64,000 bases of DNA, from contig JBGUPJ010000023.1 in NCBI GenBank assembly GCA_045130235.1, forward strand, positions 45,435 through 109,434. Direction: 5' to 3'. Of the stretch, positions 29,548-37,984 are shown in pieces. Positions within the stretch are counted from its first letter, which is position 1, and every line of letters begins with the position of its first letter. Position numbers and translations under genes: made by a program. The DNA is from UBA1756 sp045130235. GTDB lineage: Bacteria; Bacteroidota; Bacteroidia; Bacteroidales; WCHB1-69. The notes under the pieces are model-generated. The model did not search any database. It worked only from the letters and a program-made list of their open reading frames with translations, and had not been told where the DNA came from.

Positions 29548-30984
29548 TCAGGGAATAATGTGGTAATGCTTCAGCGCGTTGGAAACATCGTAGTGGGGGA
29601 GGTTTTTCACGATGACTTTTTTGTCTTTGTCTAAAAGGAAAATGACAGGGATGGCGCGGAGGTCGAACAGCTGCTCGCTTTCGATTTTGCCCTGGTAGTC
29701 CCAGCCGTGCAGCCACTGTGGATTGGCCTTCGTATTGAGGTAACGTCGCCAAAGTTCTTCATCTTTCTCGAAATAGAGGGTGACGACTTTCAGCTTGCCG
29801 CTACTTACCGCTTGTGCGAGTTCCGGGTTCCGGCCCAGTTCCTCACGTACCGCCGTGCAGGTGTGACAGTCGGGGTTGTGCAGGTACAACAAGGTGTATT
29901 CAGCATCAACGCTTTGCAATCCTGAACGGGTGTCGTCACCCCACAGGATGGGAATGTCGGGCAGCTGTGCGCCAGACAGGTTCTTGCTCTGCAGCTCGTA
30001 CACCTGCTGGTAGTAGTTTTGCCGCCGTTCCTCCAACTGCGGGTATGCCAATGCGTTGCGCAGCATGGCCAGATAGATTTCTTCTGTCCAGAATGAAACA
30101 CCGATGGTGCCGAAGGCGGTTTCCATCACGGTGAAGAAGGCGTGGTAGTTGTCGGCGTTGGCCTGCCAGCGGGTCAGCAGCGTGTCGGCAATGGCGGGCG
30201 ACTGGGTGGGAGGGAGGTAAAAGAGGTTGAAGCAGACCTCAATCACGCGGTCCATGGCCATCGGGGTGGTACACATCCTGCCATCCTCCAATGGGAAGTT
30301 GTCGAAAGCGTGCAACGCACTGTAAGCGAGGTATTTCTCATTGGTGTTGATGTCCGCCGGCGGTTGCGGCAGCGGGGCCTCGAAGCGGATGATGGAGGCC
30401 AGCAGCGATGTCGGCAGCTCGTCCATTACCTGCTGACAGAAGCTTTCATAGTTGCCGATCATCCTATTAGCCTGCTCGTTCAGCCGCAGAGCCAAGTCCT
30501 GCAACATGTACTGCGGCATACTGTTCCGTGCGCTCTGGAAAATCTGGTTCAGCGAGTCCATGCTGTAGTCCAGCCGGCTTTTCGCCAACCTATACTCCTG
30601 ATAGCGGTTGTTTTCGTCGCTGCCCTCAAATCGCGGGGCGCCGTTTGGTGAAAGGTTTACGGTGATTTTCTGTTTCTTTTTGTCAGAAATCAGCAGTTCA
30701 AACAGCAGGGTGGTGTCGCCCATCACGCGGTAGTAGCCTGCCGATAGTCCCTTCTTCATCGTGAAAACGGTTTTCGGTGAAAAAGCGGCGGCGGCCACGT
30801 CTTTGTAAAGGATTTCGCCTTCCAAAAAGCGGTTTTCGTCCTTGATTTTTACTCTTTTAATAGATTGAAGATGAAGGGAATCGGCCTGAATGCCGTTGCC
30901 CAGCACTGTGAGGGTAAAACTCTGCGCCGATGCGGCCATTGCACCTATCATCAATCCCAAAATCAGCAGAACTACTTTTTTCAT
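29548..30984 (-). CDS. exported thioredoxin-like protein with DUF5106-type N-terminal region (CHTC)
   Basis: 478-aa paralogue of the next gene downstream. Signal peptide at about 1-20 (ASAQ). The N-terminal region begins FTLTVLGNGIQADSLHLQ, closely matching FLLTINCKGIKADSIHLQ of the paralogue. The C-terminal thioredoxin fold has CHTC at Cys373 and Cys376 and the cis-Pro segment LRAIPVIFLLD. The CxxC dipeptide differs from the paralogue (HT against PE), so redox potential or partner probably differs. Six bp separate it from miaB upstream, implying co-transcription. Confidence 0.85.
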   Translation of the reverse strand: MKKVVLLILGLMIGAMAASAQSFTLTVLGNGIQADSLHLQSIKRVKIKDENRFLEGEILYKDVAAAAFSPKTVFTMKKGLSAGYYRVMGDTTLLFELLISDKKKQKITVNLSPNGAPRFEGSDENNRYQEYRLAKSRLDYSMDSLNQIFQSARNSMPQYMLQDLALRLNEQANRMIGNYESFCQQVMDELPTSLLASIIRFEAPLPQPPADINTNEKYLAYSALHAFDNFPLEDGRMCTTPMAMDRVIEVCFNLFYLPPTQSPAIADTLLTRWQANADNYHAFFTVMETAFGTIGVSFWTEEIYLAMLRNALAYPQLEERRQNYYQQVYELQSKNLSGAQLPDIPILWGDDTRSGLQSVDAEYTLLYLHNPDCHTCTAVREELGRNPELAQAVSSGKLKVVTLYFEKDEELWRRYLNTKANPQWLHGWDYQGKIESEQLFDLRAIPVIFLLDKDKKVIVKNLPHYDVSNALKHYHIIP

Positions 30985-30990
30985 AGCGTT

Positions 30991-32325
30991 TTATAGCTTG
31001 TTGGATGAAGACGCTTCGGTGCCGATCAGGGTGGCGGCAGTGCAGGATTGAATGGTCACCATCACATAGTCGCCTTTCTGGTGGTTGCCACGGGGGAAGA
31101 TGACCACCTTGTTCTGGCTGGTCCGTCCAAAGAGTTGTTCTTCCGACCGTTTGGAGGTGCCTTCCACCAGCACTTCCACGGTCTTGCCCACATCCTGCTC
31201 GTTGCTGGCGAGCGAGAGCGACTGTTGCAGCTCGATGATTTCTTCCAACCTTTTGGTTTTCAGCTCATCGGGCACGTCATCGGGATAGTGCGTGGCGGCG
31301 TAGGTGTTGTCGCGCACCGAGTATTTGAACATGTAGGCGGCCGAGTAGCCCACCTCTTTCATGATCGAGAGGGTGGACTGGTGCTCCTCTTCGGTCTCGC
31401 CGCAGAAGCCGGCGATGATGTCGGTAGCGATGGCGCAGTCGGGAAGGATGCGCCGGATGGCGGCGATGCGCTCCAGATACTGCTCGCGACTATATACACG
31501 GTGCATCCGTTGCAGCATGGAGGTGCTGCCGGCCTGTACAGGCAGGTGGATGTATTTGCAGATGTTCGGATAGCGTGCCATCACGTGCAGCAGTTCATCG
31601 GAGATATCTTTAGGATGGGAGGTGGCGAAACGTACCCGCAGGGTGGGGGAGAGCTGTGCCACCAGTTCCATCAGGTCGGCGAAGGTAACCGTGCCGTCGG
31701 CGGTCTCGTAGCAGTACGAGTTGACATTCTGCCCCAGCAACGTCACCTCCTTGTAGCCGTCAGCGAGCAGTTGCTTGGCTTCCGACAGGATGGTTTGCGG
31801 GTTGCGGCTGCGTTCGCGGCCCCGTGTGAAGGGCACCACGCAGTAGGAACAGAAGTTGTCGCAGCCCCGCATGATGGAGATGAACCCCGACACGCCATTG
31901 GCAGCGTAGCGGATGGGCATGATGTCGTCGTAGGTCTCCTCACGCGACAGGGTCACATTGTAGGCCTCCTCGCCTTCGGCGGCCCTGTGGATGAGTTCGG
32001 GCAGCGTGCGGTAAGCGTCCGGACCGGCGATGAGGTCAAGGGCGGGTTCTTCCTGCAACAGCTTGTCTTTCAGTCTTTCAGCCATGCAGCCGAGCAATCC
32101 GATGAGCATCCCCGGCCGTCCCCGCTTGATGGCGCCGAGTTCGCGCAGCCGCCGGTGGATGCGCTGCTCCGCATTGTCGCGCACCGAGCAGGTGTTGATG
32201 AGGATCAGGTCTGCCGAACGCTCGTCATCGGTCATCGCATATTCATCAGCCAGTATCGCAGCGACCACCTCGCTGTCTGCCACGTTCATCTGGCATCCGT
32301 AGGTTTCAATAAAGAGTTTCTTCAT
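30991..32325 (-). CDS. miaB: tRNA-2-methylthio-N6-isopentenyladenosine-37 synthase MiaB
   Basis: Radical-SAM methylthiotransferase converting i6A37 to ms2i6A37 in tRNAs. The auxiliary iron-sulfur cluster cysteines are Cys11 (ETYGCQMN), Cys46 and Cys80; the radical-SAM cluster uses Cys155, Cys159 and Cys162 (CDNFCSYC). A TRAM domain closes the 444-residue protein. The N-terminal ETYGCQMN motif distinguishes MiaB from the MtaB paralogue also in this window (58138-59370). Confidence 0.96.
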   Translation of the reverse strand: MKKLFIETYGCQMNVADSEVVAAILADEYAMTDDERSADLILINTCSVRDNAEQRIHRRLRELGAIKRGRPGMLIGLLGCMAERLKDKLLQEEPALDLIAGPDAYRTLPELIHRAAEGEEAYNVTLSREETYDDIMPIRYAANGVSGFISIMRGCDNFCSYCVVPFTRGRERSRNPQTILSEAKQLLADGYKEVTLLGQNVNSYCYETADGTVTFADLMELVAQLSPTLRVRFATSHPKDISDELLHVMARYPNICKYIHLPVQAGSTSMLQRMHRVYSREQYLERIAAIRRILPDCAIATDIIAGFCGETEEEHQSTLSIMKEVGYSAAYMFKYSVRDNTYAATHYPDDVPDELKTKRLEEIIELQQSLSLASNEQDVGKTVEVLVEGTSKRSEEQLFGRTSQNKVVIFPRGNHQKGDYVMVTIQSCTAATLIGTEASSSNKL

Positions 32326-32337
32326 AGTGGCTTTGTT

Positions 32338-32673
32338 TTATAAAACTGCTGTTGACAAAATCTTTCGTACGTATGCATTTAGTGACATGCCTGACGTTTG
32401 TGCGGAGAGAGCAATTTTAGCGTGTAGCTCTGCAGGGATGCGCACGTTAAAGTTTCCACTATATGATTTGTGCAGAGGAAGCCCATTCTCTTTGCAGTGT
32501 ATGATGTAGTCCTCTACACTATTTTGAAAATCCTCTCGGAGTTCTGCAAGTGTATTTCCTTCGTAGGTGATGAGGGTGCTTTTGTCCAAACCGATTACTT
32601 TGCCATAAAGCGTATTGTCACTAAGGTCTGCCTCAATGCTTCCGATAAACCCCTTGTAATTCAGTGTTTCCAT
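32338..32673 (-). CDS. hicB: HicB-family antitoxin
   Basis: 111-aa antitoxin with an N-terminal degraded-RNase-H-like HicB fold (YKGFIGSIEADLSDNTLYGKV ... typical strand pattern) and a C-terminal ribbon-helix-helix type DNA-binding segment (GNFNVRIPAELHAKIALSAQ ... NAYVRKIL). It neutralises HicA and represses the operon. Its ATG overlaps the last base of the hicA stop codon, so the two are translationally coupled, with toxin first as usual for hicAB. Confidence 0.88.
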   Translation of the reverse strand: METLNYKGFIGSIEADLSDNTLYGKVIGLDKSTLITYEGNTLAELREDFQNSVEDYIIHCKENGLPLHKSYSGNFNVRIPAELHAKIALSAQTSGMSLNAYVRKILSTAVL

Positions 32674-32930
32674 TATATTAAATTATTGTTTTCCAAGAAG
32701 AGAATAATGTCTTTTAAAGCTATTTCTTTTATGATTTTAGCTGGATGAGGTTTGTGAGCCAAATATTGTATTTTCAATTGTGAGTTGTAAAAACGTATTC
32801 GAGAACCAGATGTTTTACCTTTGGTGTCTTCTTCAAATCCCAACTGACAAAGAAGCGACGTTAGTTCTGCATAGGTAAAGTCTTTGGGGAGTGTTCGTAG
32901 TTTTTTTATTAGTTTTTCTTTCTTGCTCAT
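32673..32930 (-). CDS. hicA: HicA-family mRNA interferase toxin
   Basis: 85-aa double-stranded-RNA-binding-fold toxin that would cleave mRNA in a ribosome-independent way. The family KPHP segment is at 60-63 (LAHKPHPAK). The active-site turn reads TSGSRIRFYN; many HicA proteins have GSH at this place, so the His is Arg here, a variant I believe is common in the Bacteroidota subfamily but could also mark reduced activity. It is preceded by a -7 box and a perfect 13-bp palindrome. Confidence 0.86.
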   Translation of the reverse strand: MSKKEKLIKKLRTLPKDFTYAELTSLLCQLGFEEDTKGKTSGSRIRFYNSQLKIQYLAHKPHPAKIIKEIALKDIILFLENNNLI

Positions 32931-32935
32931 TTGTG

Positions 32936-32948
32936 ACTGAATTTCAGT
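32936..32948. promoter_or_regulatory. operator-like palindrome of hicAB
   Basis: ACTGAA-T-TTCAGT is a perfect inverted repeat with a one-base centre, located between the -7 box (32951-32958) and the hicA start codon (32930). This is where a HicB-HicA repressor complex would block transcription. The position suggests autoregulation; binding is inferred. Confidence 0.6.
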
Positions 32949-32950
32949 TG

Positions 32951-32958
32951 CAAAATTA
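32951..32958 (-). promoter_or_regulatory. -7 box of the hicAB operon
   Basis: Minus-strand TAATTTTG followed by CA matches TAnnTTTG and lies 21 bp upstream of the hicA ATG. Confidence 0.6.
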
Positions 32959-33097
32959 CAAAAAAATTTTTATCCGGGAGAATTTGTTGATATTTTTTTT
33001 CTTTTGTACTTTCCATTTCTACTTTTTCACCTACTTTTCAAGATTGCTGCAATAATGCCCACAGCCCTTCGTTCTAACATTGTTAAAATCCTTCAGA

Positions 33098-33985
33098 ATG
33101 CCCATCTCATCGGTGCAACGCTTTCGTCAATACCTGCTGCTCGAGAAGTCGCTTTCGACCAAGACTGCCGAAGCCTATCTCCATGATGTGGGTTTATTGG
33201 ATGAATTTTTGGGAGAAAAACTTTTGGAGAATGCAGATGTGTCAGACCTGCAGTCTTTTGTGATGTATTTGCAGAAAGATAAAAAGGTGGAGGCCACCTC
33301 GCACGCCCGCATCCTGTCGGGGGTGAGGGCCTTTTACCGTTTCCTCGTGCTGGAAGGCACCCTCAAGACCAATCCCGCCAAGCTCATCGACACGCCCAAG
33401 CTCGCCCGCAAACTACCTACTGTGCTGAGCGTGCCCGAAGTGGAGGCCATCATCAACGCGGTGGACCTCAGTCTGCCCGAAGGGCATCGCAACCGCGCTA
33501 TGATTGAGGTGTTGTACAGCTGTGGACTCCGTGTCAGCGAACTCATTACCCTCCAACTGTCTTGCCTTTTTTTCGATGAGGGCTACATCCGGGTGATTGG
33601 AAAAGGCAACAAAGAGCGTATCGTGCCCATCGGTTCCACCGCCCAGAAAGCCATCCGCTTGTATGTGGAAGGGTATCGGATGTCATTGAAAATCAAGAAG
33701 GGAGATGCCGATATTGTGTTTCTGAACCGCCGTGGCGGTCGCCTCAGCCGTGTCATGGTGTTCCACATCGTGAAAGAACTGGCCGAGAAGGCTGGCATCA
33801 CCAAGGAAATCAGTCCCCATACGTTCCGTCACTCCTTCGCCACCCACCTCGTGGAAGGCGGTGCCGACCTGCGTGCCGTACAGGAGATGTTAGGGCACGA
33901 AAGTATCACTACCACAGAGATTTACACACACCTCGACCGGGAGTATGTACAGAGCACCATCGCCCTACATCATCCGAGGTACTGA
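33098..33985 (+). CDS. xerD: tyrosine recombinase XerD
   Basis: Site-specific recombinase that resolves chromosome dimers at dif. From the ATG at 33098 it is 295 aa, close to the normal XerD length; a TTG 18 bp upstream is possible but less likely. It has the N-terminal SAM-like core-binding domain (1-105) and C-terminal catalytic domain with Arg145 (CGLRVSEL), Lys169 (VIGKGNKERIV), His241 and Arg244 (HTFRHSFATH), His267 (LGHESI) and the nucleophile Tyr276 (EIYTH). All are present. The local context (hicAB upstream) does not suggest a phage or integron integrase. Confidence 0.9.
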   Translation: MPISSVQRFRQYLLLEKSLSTKTAEAYLHDVGLLDEFLGEKLLENADVSDLQSFVMYLQKDKKVEATSHARILSGVRAFYRFLVLEGTLKTNPAKLIDTPKLARKLPTVLSVPEVEAIINAVDLSLPEGHRNRAMIEVLYSCGLRVSELITLQLSCLFFDEGYIRVIGKGNKERIVPIGSTAQKAIRLYVEGYRMSLKIKKGDADIVFLNRRGGRLSRVMVFHIVKELAEKAGITKEISPHTFRHSFATHLVEGGADLRAVQEMLGHESITTTEIYTHLDREYVQSTIALHHPRY

Positions 33986-34013
33986 GCGATAGATTCACAC
34001 CTTTCAGCTCTCC

Positions 34014-34047
34014 GTTTTCAATTTTCAGTTTTCAATTTTCAGTTTTC
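34014..34047. repeat. heptanucleotide repeat (A/G)TTTTCA at a gene 3' end
   Basis: Five consecutive heptads alternating GTTTTCA and ATTTTCA. The array overlaps the end of the NarI/DsrM-like gene: its last codons (KTEN) and TGA stop lie inside it. Similar heptads occur at 34719-34746 and 56129-56174. Confidence 0.8.
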
Positions 34048-34673
34048 GGCGGCCATACATTGCGCCAGCCATAGAAGAAGCCGAGATGATAACGTGCTGA
34101 GAAATAGTAAAGTACGTGTTTCAGTTTGCCCAGTGGCATGTATAACAACAGGATGCTGGTCATGATGTAATACACCGCATGCCAGGTGTCGTTCATGCCT
34201 TCCGTCAAAAGGAAGATGATGGTCGCACACTGGAACAAGGTGGTAAACATGTTCGAAAGGTAGTCGTCAATGTTGGAGAGACTGCTGAGGTTTTTGCTGC
34301 TCAATCTCTTGATAATCAGTGTTGTTCCGCAGCAGGCAGACACGCACAGGCCAATGGCGAGGAGCATGTTCAGCCATTCAGGATACCAGATGTTGAGGTT
34401 GAATAGGGAAAGAAAGTAGAGGAGTATGGAGAGAAAAATGCCGCAGTGGAAGATGATGCCGGCGGCGTAGGTGGGCAGATGCAGGTAGGCCGACTCCTTG
34501 TGGGTGGGCGACATAGCCACCGTGTTGGCATACACTACACCTTTGGTCACATCACCGCTCTTCTCCGACAAATCCTTCGGTTTCCCCAACCGGATGATTC
34601 TTACAAAATGCCACATCATCAGCCCGAAACACACGGCCAATGCACACAACGAAATAATCTGAAAAATACTCAT
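34032..34673 (-). CDS. NarI/DsrM-like cytochrome b membrane subunit
   Basis: 213-aa membrane protein with about five hydrophobic helices (about 4-24, 68-90, 99-118, 140-158, 163-180). It resembles the gamma subunit of respiratory nitrate reductase and DsrM, which hold haem b and pass electrons from quinol: His residues lie in MMWHFVRI, HLPTYAAGIIFHCGIF, TWHAVYY and KLKHVLYY, and the C-terminus FFYGWRNVWPP is typical of the group. The usual partner, an iron-sulfur (HdrD/DsrK-like) subunit, is not in the window. It lies downstream of dsrC, suggesting a shared thiol-redox role. Confidence 0.7.
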   Translation of the reverse strand: MSIFQIISLCALAVCFGLMMWHFVRIIRLGKPKDLSEKSGDVTKGVVYANTVAMSPTHKESAYLHLPTYAAGIIFHCGIFLSILLYFLSLFNLNIWYPEWLNMLLAIGLCVSACCGTTLIIKRLSSKNLSSLSNIDDYLSNMFTTLFQCATIIFLLTEGMNDTWHAVYYIMTSILLLYMPLGKLKHVLYYFSARYHLGFFYGWRNVWPPKTEN

Positions 34674-34685
34674 TTCTATAGGTTT

Positions 34686-34747
34686 TTAACTCCTCAACTT
34701 CTTAACTCCTTAACTCTTAATTTTCAATTTTCAATTTTCAATTCTCC
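34686..34747. repeat. low-complexity repeat tract between dsrC and the cytochrome b gene
   Basis: The tract contains three imperfect TTAACTCCT-like units followed by three TTTTCAA heptads. It begins 5 bp beyond the dsrC stop codon (minus-strand direction) and fills most of the 79-bp gap to the next gene. Confidence 0.75.
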
Positions 34748-34752
34748 ATTCT

Positions 34753-35067
34753 CTACACGCATCCTTCCGGTTTGGGCAGACCAGCCACACGGCAGGCTCC
34801 TCTGGCGGGACCCAGCGGGAAGAGTTCGTAAATCTGTTTCAGCTTCAGACCGCTCTCTTTGCAGATGACGCGCACCATCGGGGCAAGACCTTTCTCCAAG
34901 TAGTTGGCTCTGATGATGTTGATGATTTTCCAGTGATCCTCAGTGAGGTTCTCAATTCCATCCTCTTGGGCGATGAGCTTAGCCAGCTCTTCAGTCCACA
35001 ATTCCGGTTGCAGCATGAAGCCGTCACCATCCATTTCAATGGTTTTTCCTTCTAAAGTAATGCTCAT
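34753..35067 (-). CDS. dsrC: DsrC/TusE family sulfur-carrier protein with both C-terminal cysteines
   Basis: 104-aa protein with the DsrC fold. The flexible C-terminal arm GACRVAGLPKPEGCV carries Cys92 and Cys103, eleven residues apart, with the second penultimate. This is the two-cysteine arrangement of dissimilatory DsrC, which forms an intramolecular trisulfide with sulfite reductase; TusE proteins for tRNA thiolation keep only the last Cys. No dsrAB or tusBCD genes are visible. Because the downstream gene is a DsrM/NarI-like membrane subunit, I infer DsrC-linked thiol/disulfide electron transfer rather than tRNA thiolation. Confidence 0.9.
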   Translation of the reverse strand: MSITLEGKTIEMDGDGFMLQPELWTEELAKLIAQEDGIENLTEDHWKIINIIRANYLEKGLAPMVRVICKESGLKLKQIYELFPLGPARGACRVAGLPKPEGCV

Positions 35068-35109
35068 AGTAATAATATTTAATTGATTGATTTTCTGTTA
35101 AATAATGCG

Positions 35110-36621
35110 TCATCGTTTCAAACTCATCCTCTTTTCATACTGACGTAAAAATTCAGGGATGGTATTCATCTCGATGCGTCGGTTCAAAATGATTTCATGT
35201 TTTTCGTTGATGATGAACATGGCTGGATTGCCCGTCTCGTAGATGTTGAACAGTTCGAGGTAGTCCACATTGCCCTTGTTACCGCCCACGTTGATCCACG
35301 GGTAGTTGTTCTCTTTCACGTACTTTTTCCAGCGGTCGATGTCGGCGTCGTTGGCCACGGCATACACGTCGAAGTTGCGCTGTCCGAGGTTCTCCAACGA
35401 GTCGTAAACCGCCCGCAGCTTCTGCGATTCTTTCTTGCAGGTGGGACAGTCGGGGTCGTAGAACCACAGGATGGTGTATTTCTTGGAGGCCGCTCCCTTC
35501 GGATGATAAGAGGAGTGCCAGTGCGAGTAGTCGTCGGTGAGGGTAGTGTCGGGAATCATCAGCTCCGGCGCAATCTTGCCGATGAGGATGGGCTCCAGAT
35601 GTTTCACGCGCTTCTCGTACTTGCGCAGCAGGTCTTCCTCCATCCAGGTGCATTTGCCTTTCATGTGGTTGTTCTTCACGATATGCACGAACACGCCGTC
35701 GTGACCTAACATCTTGCTGGTTTCATACTGGTAGGAAAGCCAGTCGATGAGAAAATGGTACATCAGCGTGTCGGAAGCCGACTTCTCCAACACCATATCC
35801 ACATATTGGCAAATGGTGTCAGGTTCTTGATATTGAAGATATTTGGTGAAATACTCTTTGAGTTTGGGCTCCAGCACGGGAGTGAAAATCAGACGGCTGT
35901 CGCCGAGGTCGGTTTTGTCCCAGTAGTGGGTGAGGAAGTAGCGAAGCTGGAAGGTGGAGTCGATGCTGCCGTCGGCGTTGACCGGCGCGTCCGGGATGTC
36001 AATCTGCTGATAGGCATTCTGGATTTTGGAGAAAAGATAGTCGGGATGACGGTCGATGATATCTTTGATGAAAGTCTCCATCTCTTCATTCAGACTCTTC
36101 ATCTTTTCCTGATATTCATCGGCTACTTTCTGATTGTCAGCCTTTTTCGCCTCATCGAAAGCTTTGCGCCACTCGCTCATCTGTTTGCCGGCAGTGGTGG
36201 TCTTGCGCTGGAAGGCCATCAGCTCGTCGTTGTGCGGTGAGTTGGTCACAGAGACACTATCCACAGTTCCAGTAGTGCCGCAGGTGAACGAGAAAAACTG
36301 CGGACCGTCCATGATGAAGTCCATGTATGGGTAGTGCGTCTGGCTGACCAGCTTATACAAACCGCCTTGGTACTCGTTGTCGCCTTTGAAGATGAACTGC
36401 GGTCCGTTTTTGGTCTTGGTTACCCTTGCCGAGTCTTTCAAAATAAGCTTATCTCTATAATATACAGCTAAATAGACGATAGAGTCTTGGGCTTTGGGAA
36501 TGTTGAAAACGATGTTGTGCCCCTTCTTGGGCGCTGCTGCCGAGTTCTTCTTCTGGGCAGAAAGCGGGAAGGGGAGTGCGATGACCGCAATGAGGATTAA
36601 CAATAAGACATTTCTTTTCAT
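35110..36621 (-). CDS. exported thioredoxin-like protein with DUF5106-type region (CPTC)
   Basis: 503-aa periplasmic thiol-disulfide protein. Signal peptide at about 1-22 (FPLSAQ). The N-terminal beta-rich DUF4369/DUF5106-type region is followed by a charged helical stretch (about 150-200, EWRKAFDEAKKADNQ) and a C-terminal thioredoxin fold with CPTC at Cys392 and Cys395 and cis-Pro in GNPAMFII. The ATG overlaps the stop of the upstream gene by 4 bp (ATGA), so translation is coupled to the CEDC paralogue. Substrate unknown. Confidence 0.86.
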   Translation of the reverse strand: MKRNVLLLILIAVIALPFPLSAQKKNSAAAPKKGHNIVFNIPKAQDSIVYLAVYYRDKLILKDSARVTKTKNGPQFIFKGDNEYQGGLYKLVSQTHYPYMDFIMDGPQFFSFTCGTTGTVDSVSVTNSPHNDELMAFQRKTTTAGKQMSEWRKAFDEAKKADNQKVADEYQEKMKSLNEEMETFIKDIIDRHPDYLFSKIQNAYQQIDIPDAPVNADGSIDSTFQLRYFLTHYWDKTDLGDSRLIFTPVLEPKLKEYFTKYLQYQEPDTICQYVDMVLEKSASDTLMYHFLIDWLSYQYETSKMLGHDGVFVHIVKNNHMKGKCTWMEEDLLRKYEKRVKHLEPILIGKIAPELMIPDTTLTDDYSHWHSSYHPKGAASKKYTILWFYDPDCPTCKKESQKLRAVYDSLENLGQRNFDVYAVANDADIDRWKKYVKENNYPWINVGGNKGNVDYLELFNIYETGNPAMFIINEKHEIILNRRIEMNTIPEFLRQYEKRMSLKR

Positions 36622-37841
36622 TCTATATTGTATTTGTCTGGATTCAAATTATTTAAGAATTCTTCTAATTGTTCTAAAGTGAACTGCCGCATGATGATTT
36701 TGTGGTCTTGGTCAAGCAGCAGACAGGCGGGTGTGGTGAGGATGTTGAAATAGTCGATGACATCGTAGTTGCTGCCTCCTAACCCGTCGCAGGTGTTGAT
36801 GAACTTCAGCCCCATCTCCTCTGAAACCTGCTTCCAGCGTTTTACGTCCGCAGTGATGCAGTAGCCGAACACCTCGAAATCGTACTCTTCCTGGTACTTT
36901 TCGTACATCTCGTTGAGTATGGGGGTCTCCTCGAGGCAGTCCTCGCAGTCGGCGTCCCAGAACCAAATCACCGTGTTGGGCCGGTCGATGGAGGCGGTGG
37001 AGATGAGCTTGCCGTCGGCGCTCTTGGCCTCCAACGGCGGCATCTGCGCCCCGATGGCGAGATGGCGCTTGCGGGTCACCCCGTTCTTCAACCGCCGCTC
37101 GTAGCTCTCGGAGAAAAGCTGTAACCCGCTGGGCAGATAGTACTTGTCGTACAAGTGCAGCAGGATGTCGTCGTACGCCACGTTGTTGTCCATGTTGTAG
37201 TACTTCAACGTCTGCACCATATAGTACTGGCCGATCTCCGTTTCCAAACTATATCGGTAGAAAACCGAGTCGATGATGGTGATATTTTCGGATTGTAATT
37301 TGTCGGAAATGAGTTGGTTGAAAAGAGGATGATGCAGCATTCTGGCATCGGGGGTGGTGCAGGCATTCCATCCTAAATACTCCAATAGCAAGTACTTATA
37401 TACCAAATCGTGCCCCACGCTGGCGGTCTCCAACGTGGTGATGTCGGGCCATCTGGAGTCGTAGGTGTTGATCTGAAAATGGGCCAGCTGGTAGGCTTCA
37501 TTCTCGGGCGACCCTTCAAAATGTCCAGGGGCATCCGTCCAGTAAGTGAACTTCCGGCTTTCGGAGATGACCAGATGGACAGGGTTCACATTGCCGGCTT
37601 TCACCTGATAGAAGCCGTCGGGAAGGTTTTTTCCCTTGAACACGGAGGTGCCTTTTCGCACCACCACACTGTCATACACCTGCACTTCGTCGCCGTGAAA
37701 TCCCGTGAGATAGGCCATCTTTCCGTCGTATGACGAGCTTTCATTATTCCATTTGATGGTAATCCGATAGGGCTTCTGCTGCGCAAAGCAAAAACTTATC
37801 ATGCAGAAACACAATAATATAGCAGAGATGCACCTGTTCAT
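36618..37841 (-). CDS. exported thioredoxin-like protein (CEDC)
   Basis: 407-aa exported protein of the same family as its neighbour. I use the ATG at 37841 (MNRCISAILLCFCMISFCFAQ, a good signal peptide); an earlier frame start at 37883 adds 14 residues and would precede the -7 box at 37865-37872. The thioredoxin fold has CEDC at Cys299 and Cys302 and cis-Pro in TTPACLLLD. The acidic CEDC dipeptide is unusual. First gene of a two-gene coupled unit. Confidence 0.84.
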   Translation of the reverse strand: MNRCISAILLCFCMISFCFAQQKPYRITIKWNNESSSYDGKMAYLTGFHGDEVQVYDSVVVRKGTSVFKGKNLPDGFYQVKAGNVNPVHLVISESRKFTYWTDAPGHFEGSPENEAYQLAHFQINTYDSRWPDITTLETASVGHDLVYKYLLLEYLGWNACTTPDARMLHHPLFNQLISDKLQSENITIIDSVFYRYSLETEIGQYYMVQTLKYYNMDNNVAYDDILLHLYDKYYLPSGLQLFSESYERRLKNGVTRKRHLAIGAQMPPLEAKSADGKLISTASIDRPNTVIWFWDADCEDCLEETPILNEMYEKYQEEYDFEVFGYCITADVKRWKQVSEEMGLKFINTCDGLGGSNYDVIDYFNILTTPACLLLDQDHKIIMRQFTLEQLEEFLNNLNPDKYNIE

Positions 37842-37864
37842 TCTCGGATTCAATTTTAAGCCTG

Positions 37865-37872
37865 CAAAGATA
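37865..37872 (-). promoter_or_regulatory. -7 box of the CEDC/CPTC thioredoxin-like operon
   Basis: Minus-strand TATCTTTG followed by CA, 24 bp upstream of the ATG at 37841; it fixes the start choice of that gene. Confidence 0.6.
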
Positions 37873-37944
37873 CGAATTTTCAACGATTTTCATACTATGG
37901 ACGCAATATATATAAAAATGTTGATGGAAAATGGGCGGCGGGCA

Positions 37945-37974
37945 TTGTCCTTTGCACTTTGTTTTGTAATTTTG
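37945..37974 (+). promoter_or_regulatory. hisS promoter with -33 and -7 elements
   Basis: TTG at 37945-37947, a 19-bp spacer, then TAATTTTG at 37967-37974, the full Bacteroidota housekeeping arrangement. The predicted leader to the hisS ATG is about 60 nt. Confidence 0.7.
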
Positions 37975-37984
37975 CAGCCTGAAA

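Noticed and set aside
29480..29752. 91-residue N-terminal extension of the CPEC thioredoxin-like protein
   Set aside because: It overlaps the neighbouring gene, lacks a signal peptide and precedes the -7 box; the ATG at 29479 has a proper signal peptide.
33098..33985. integrase of the 62-64 kb array or of a hicAB mobile element
   Set aside because: The sequence is a standard XerD, lies 28 kb away, and no repeat copies occur near it.
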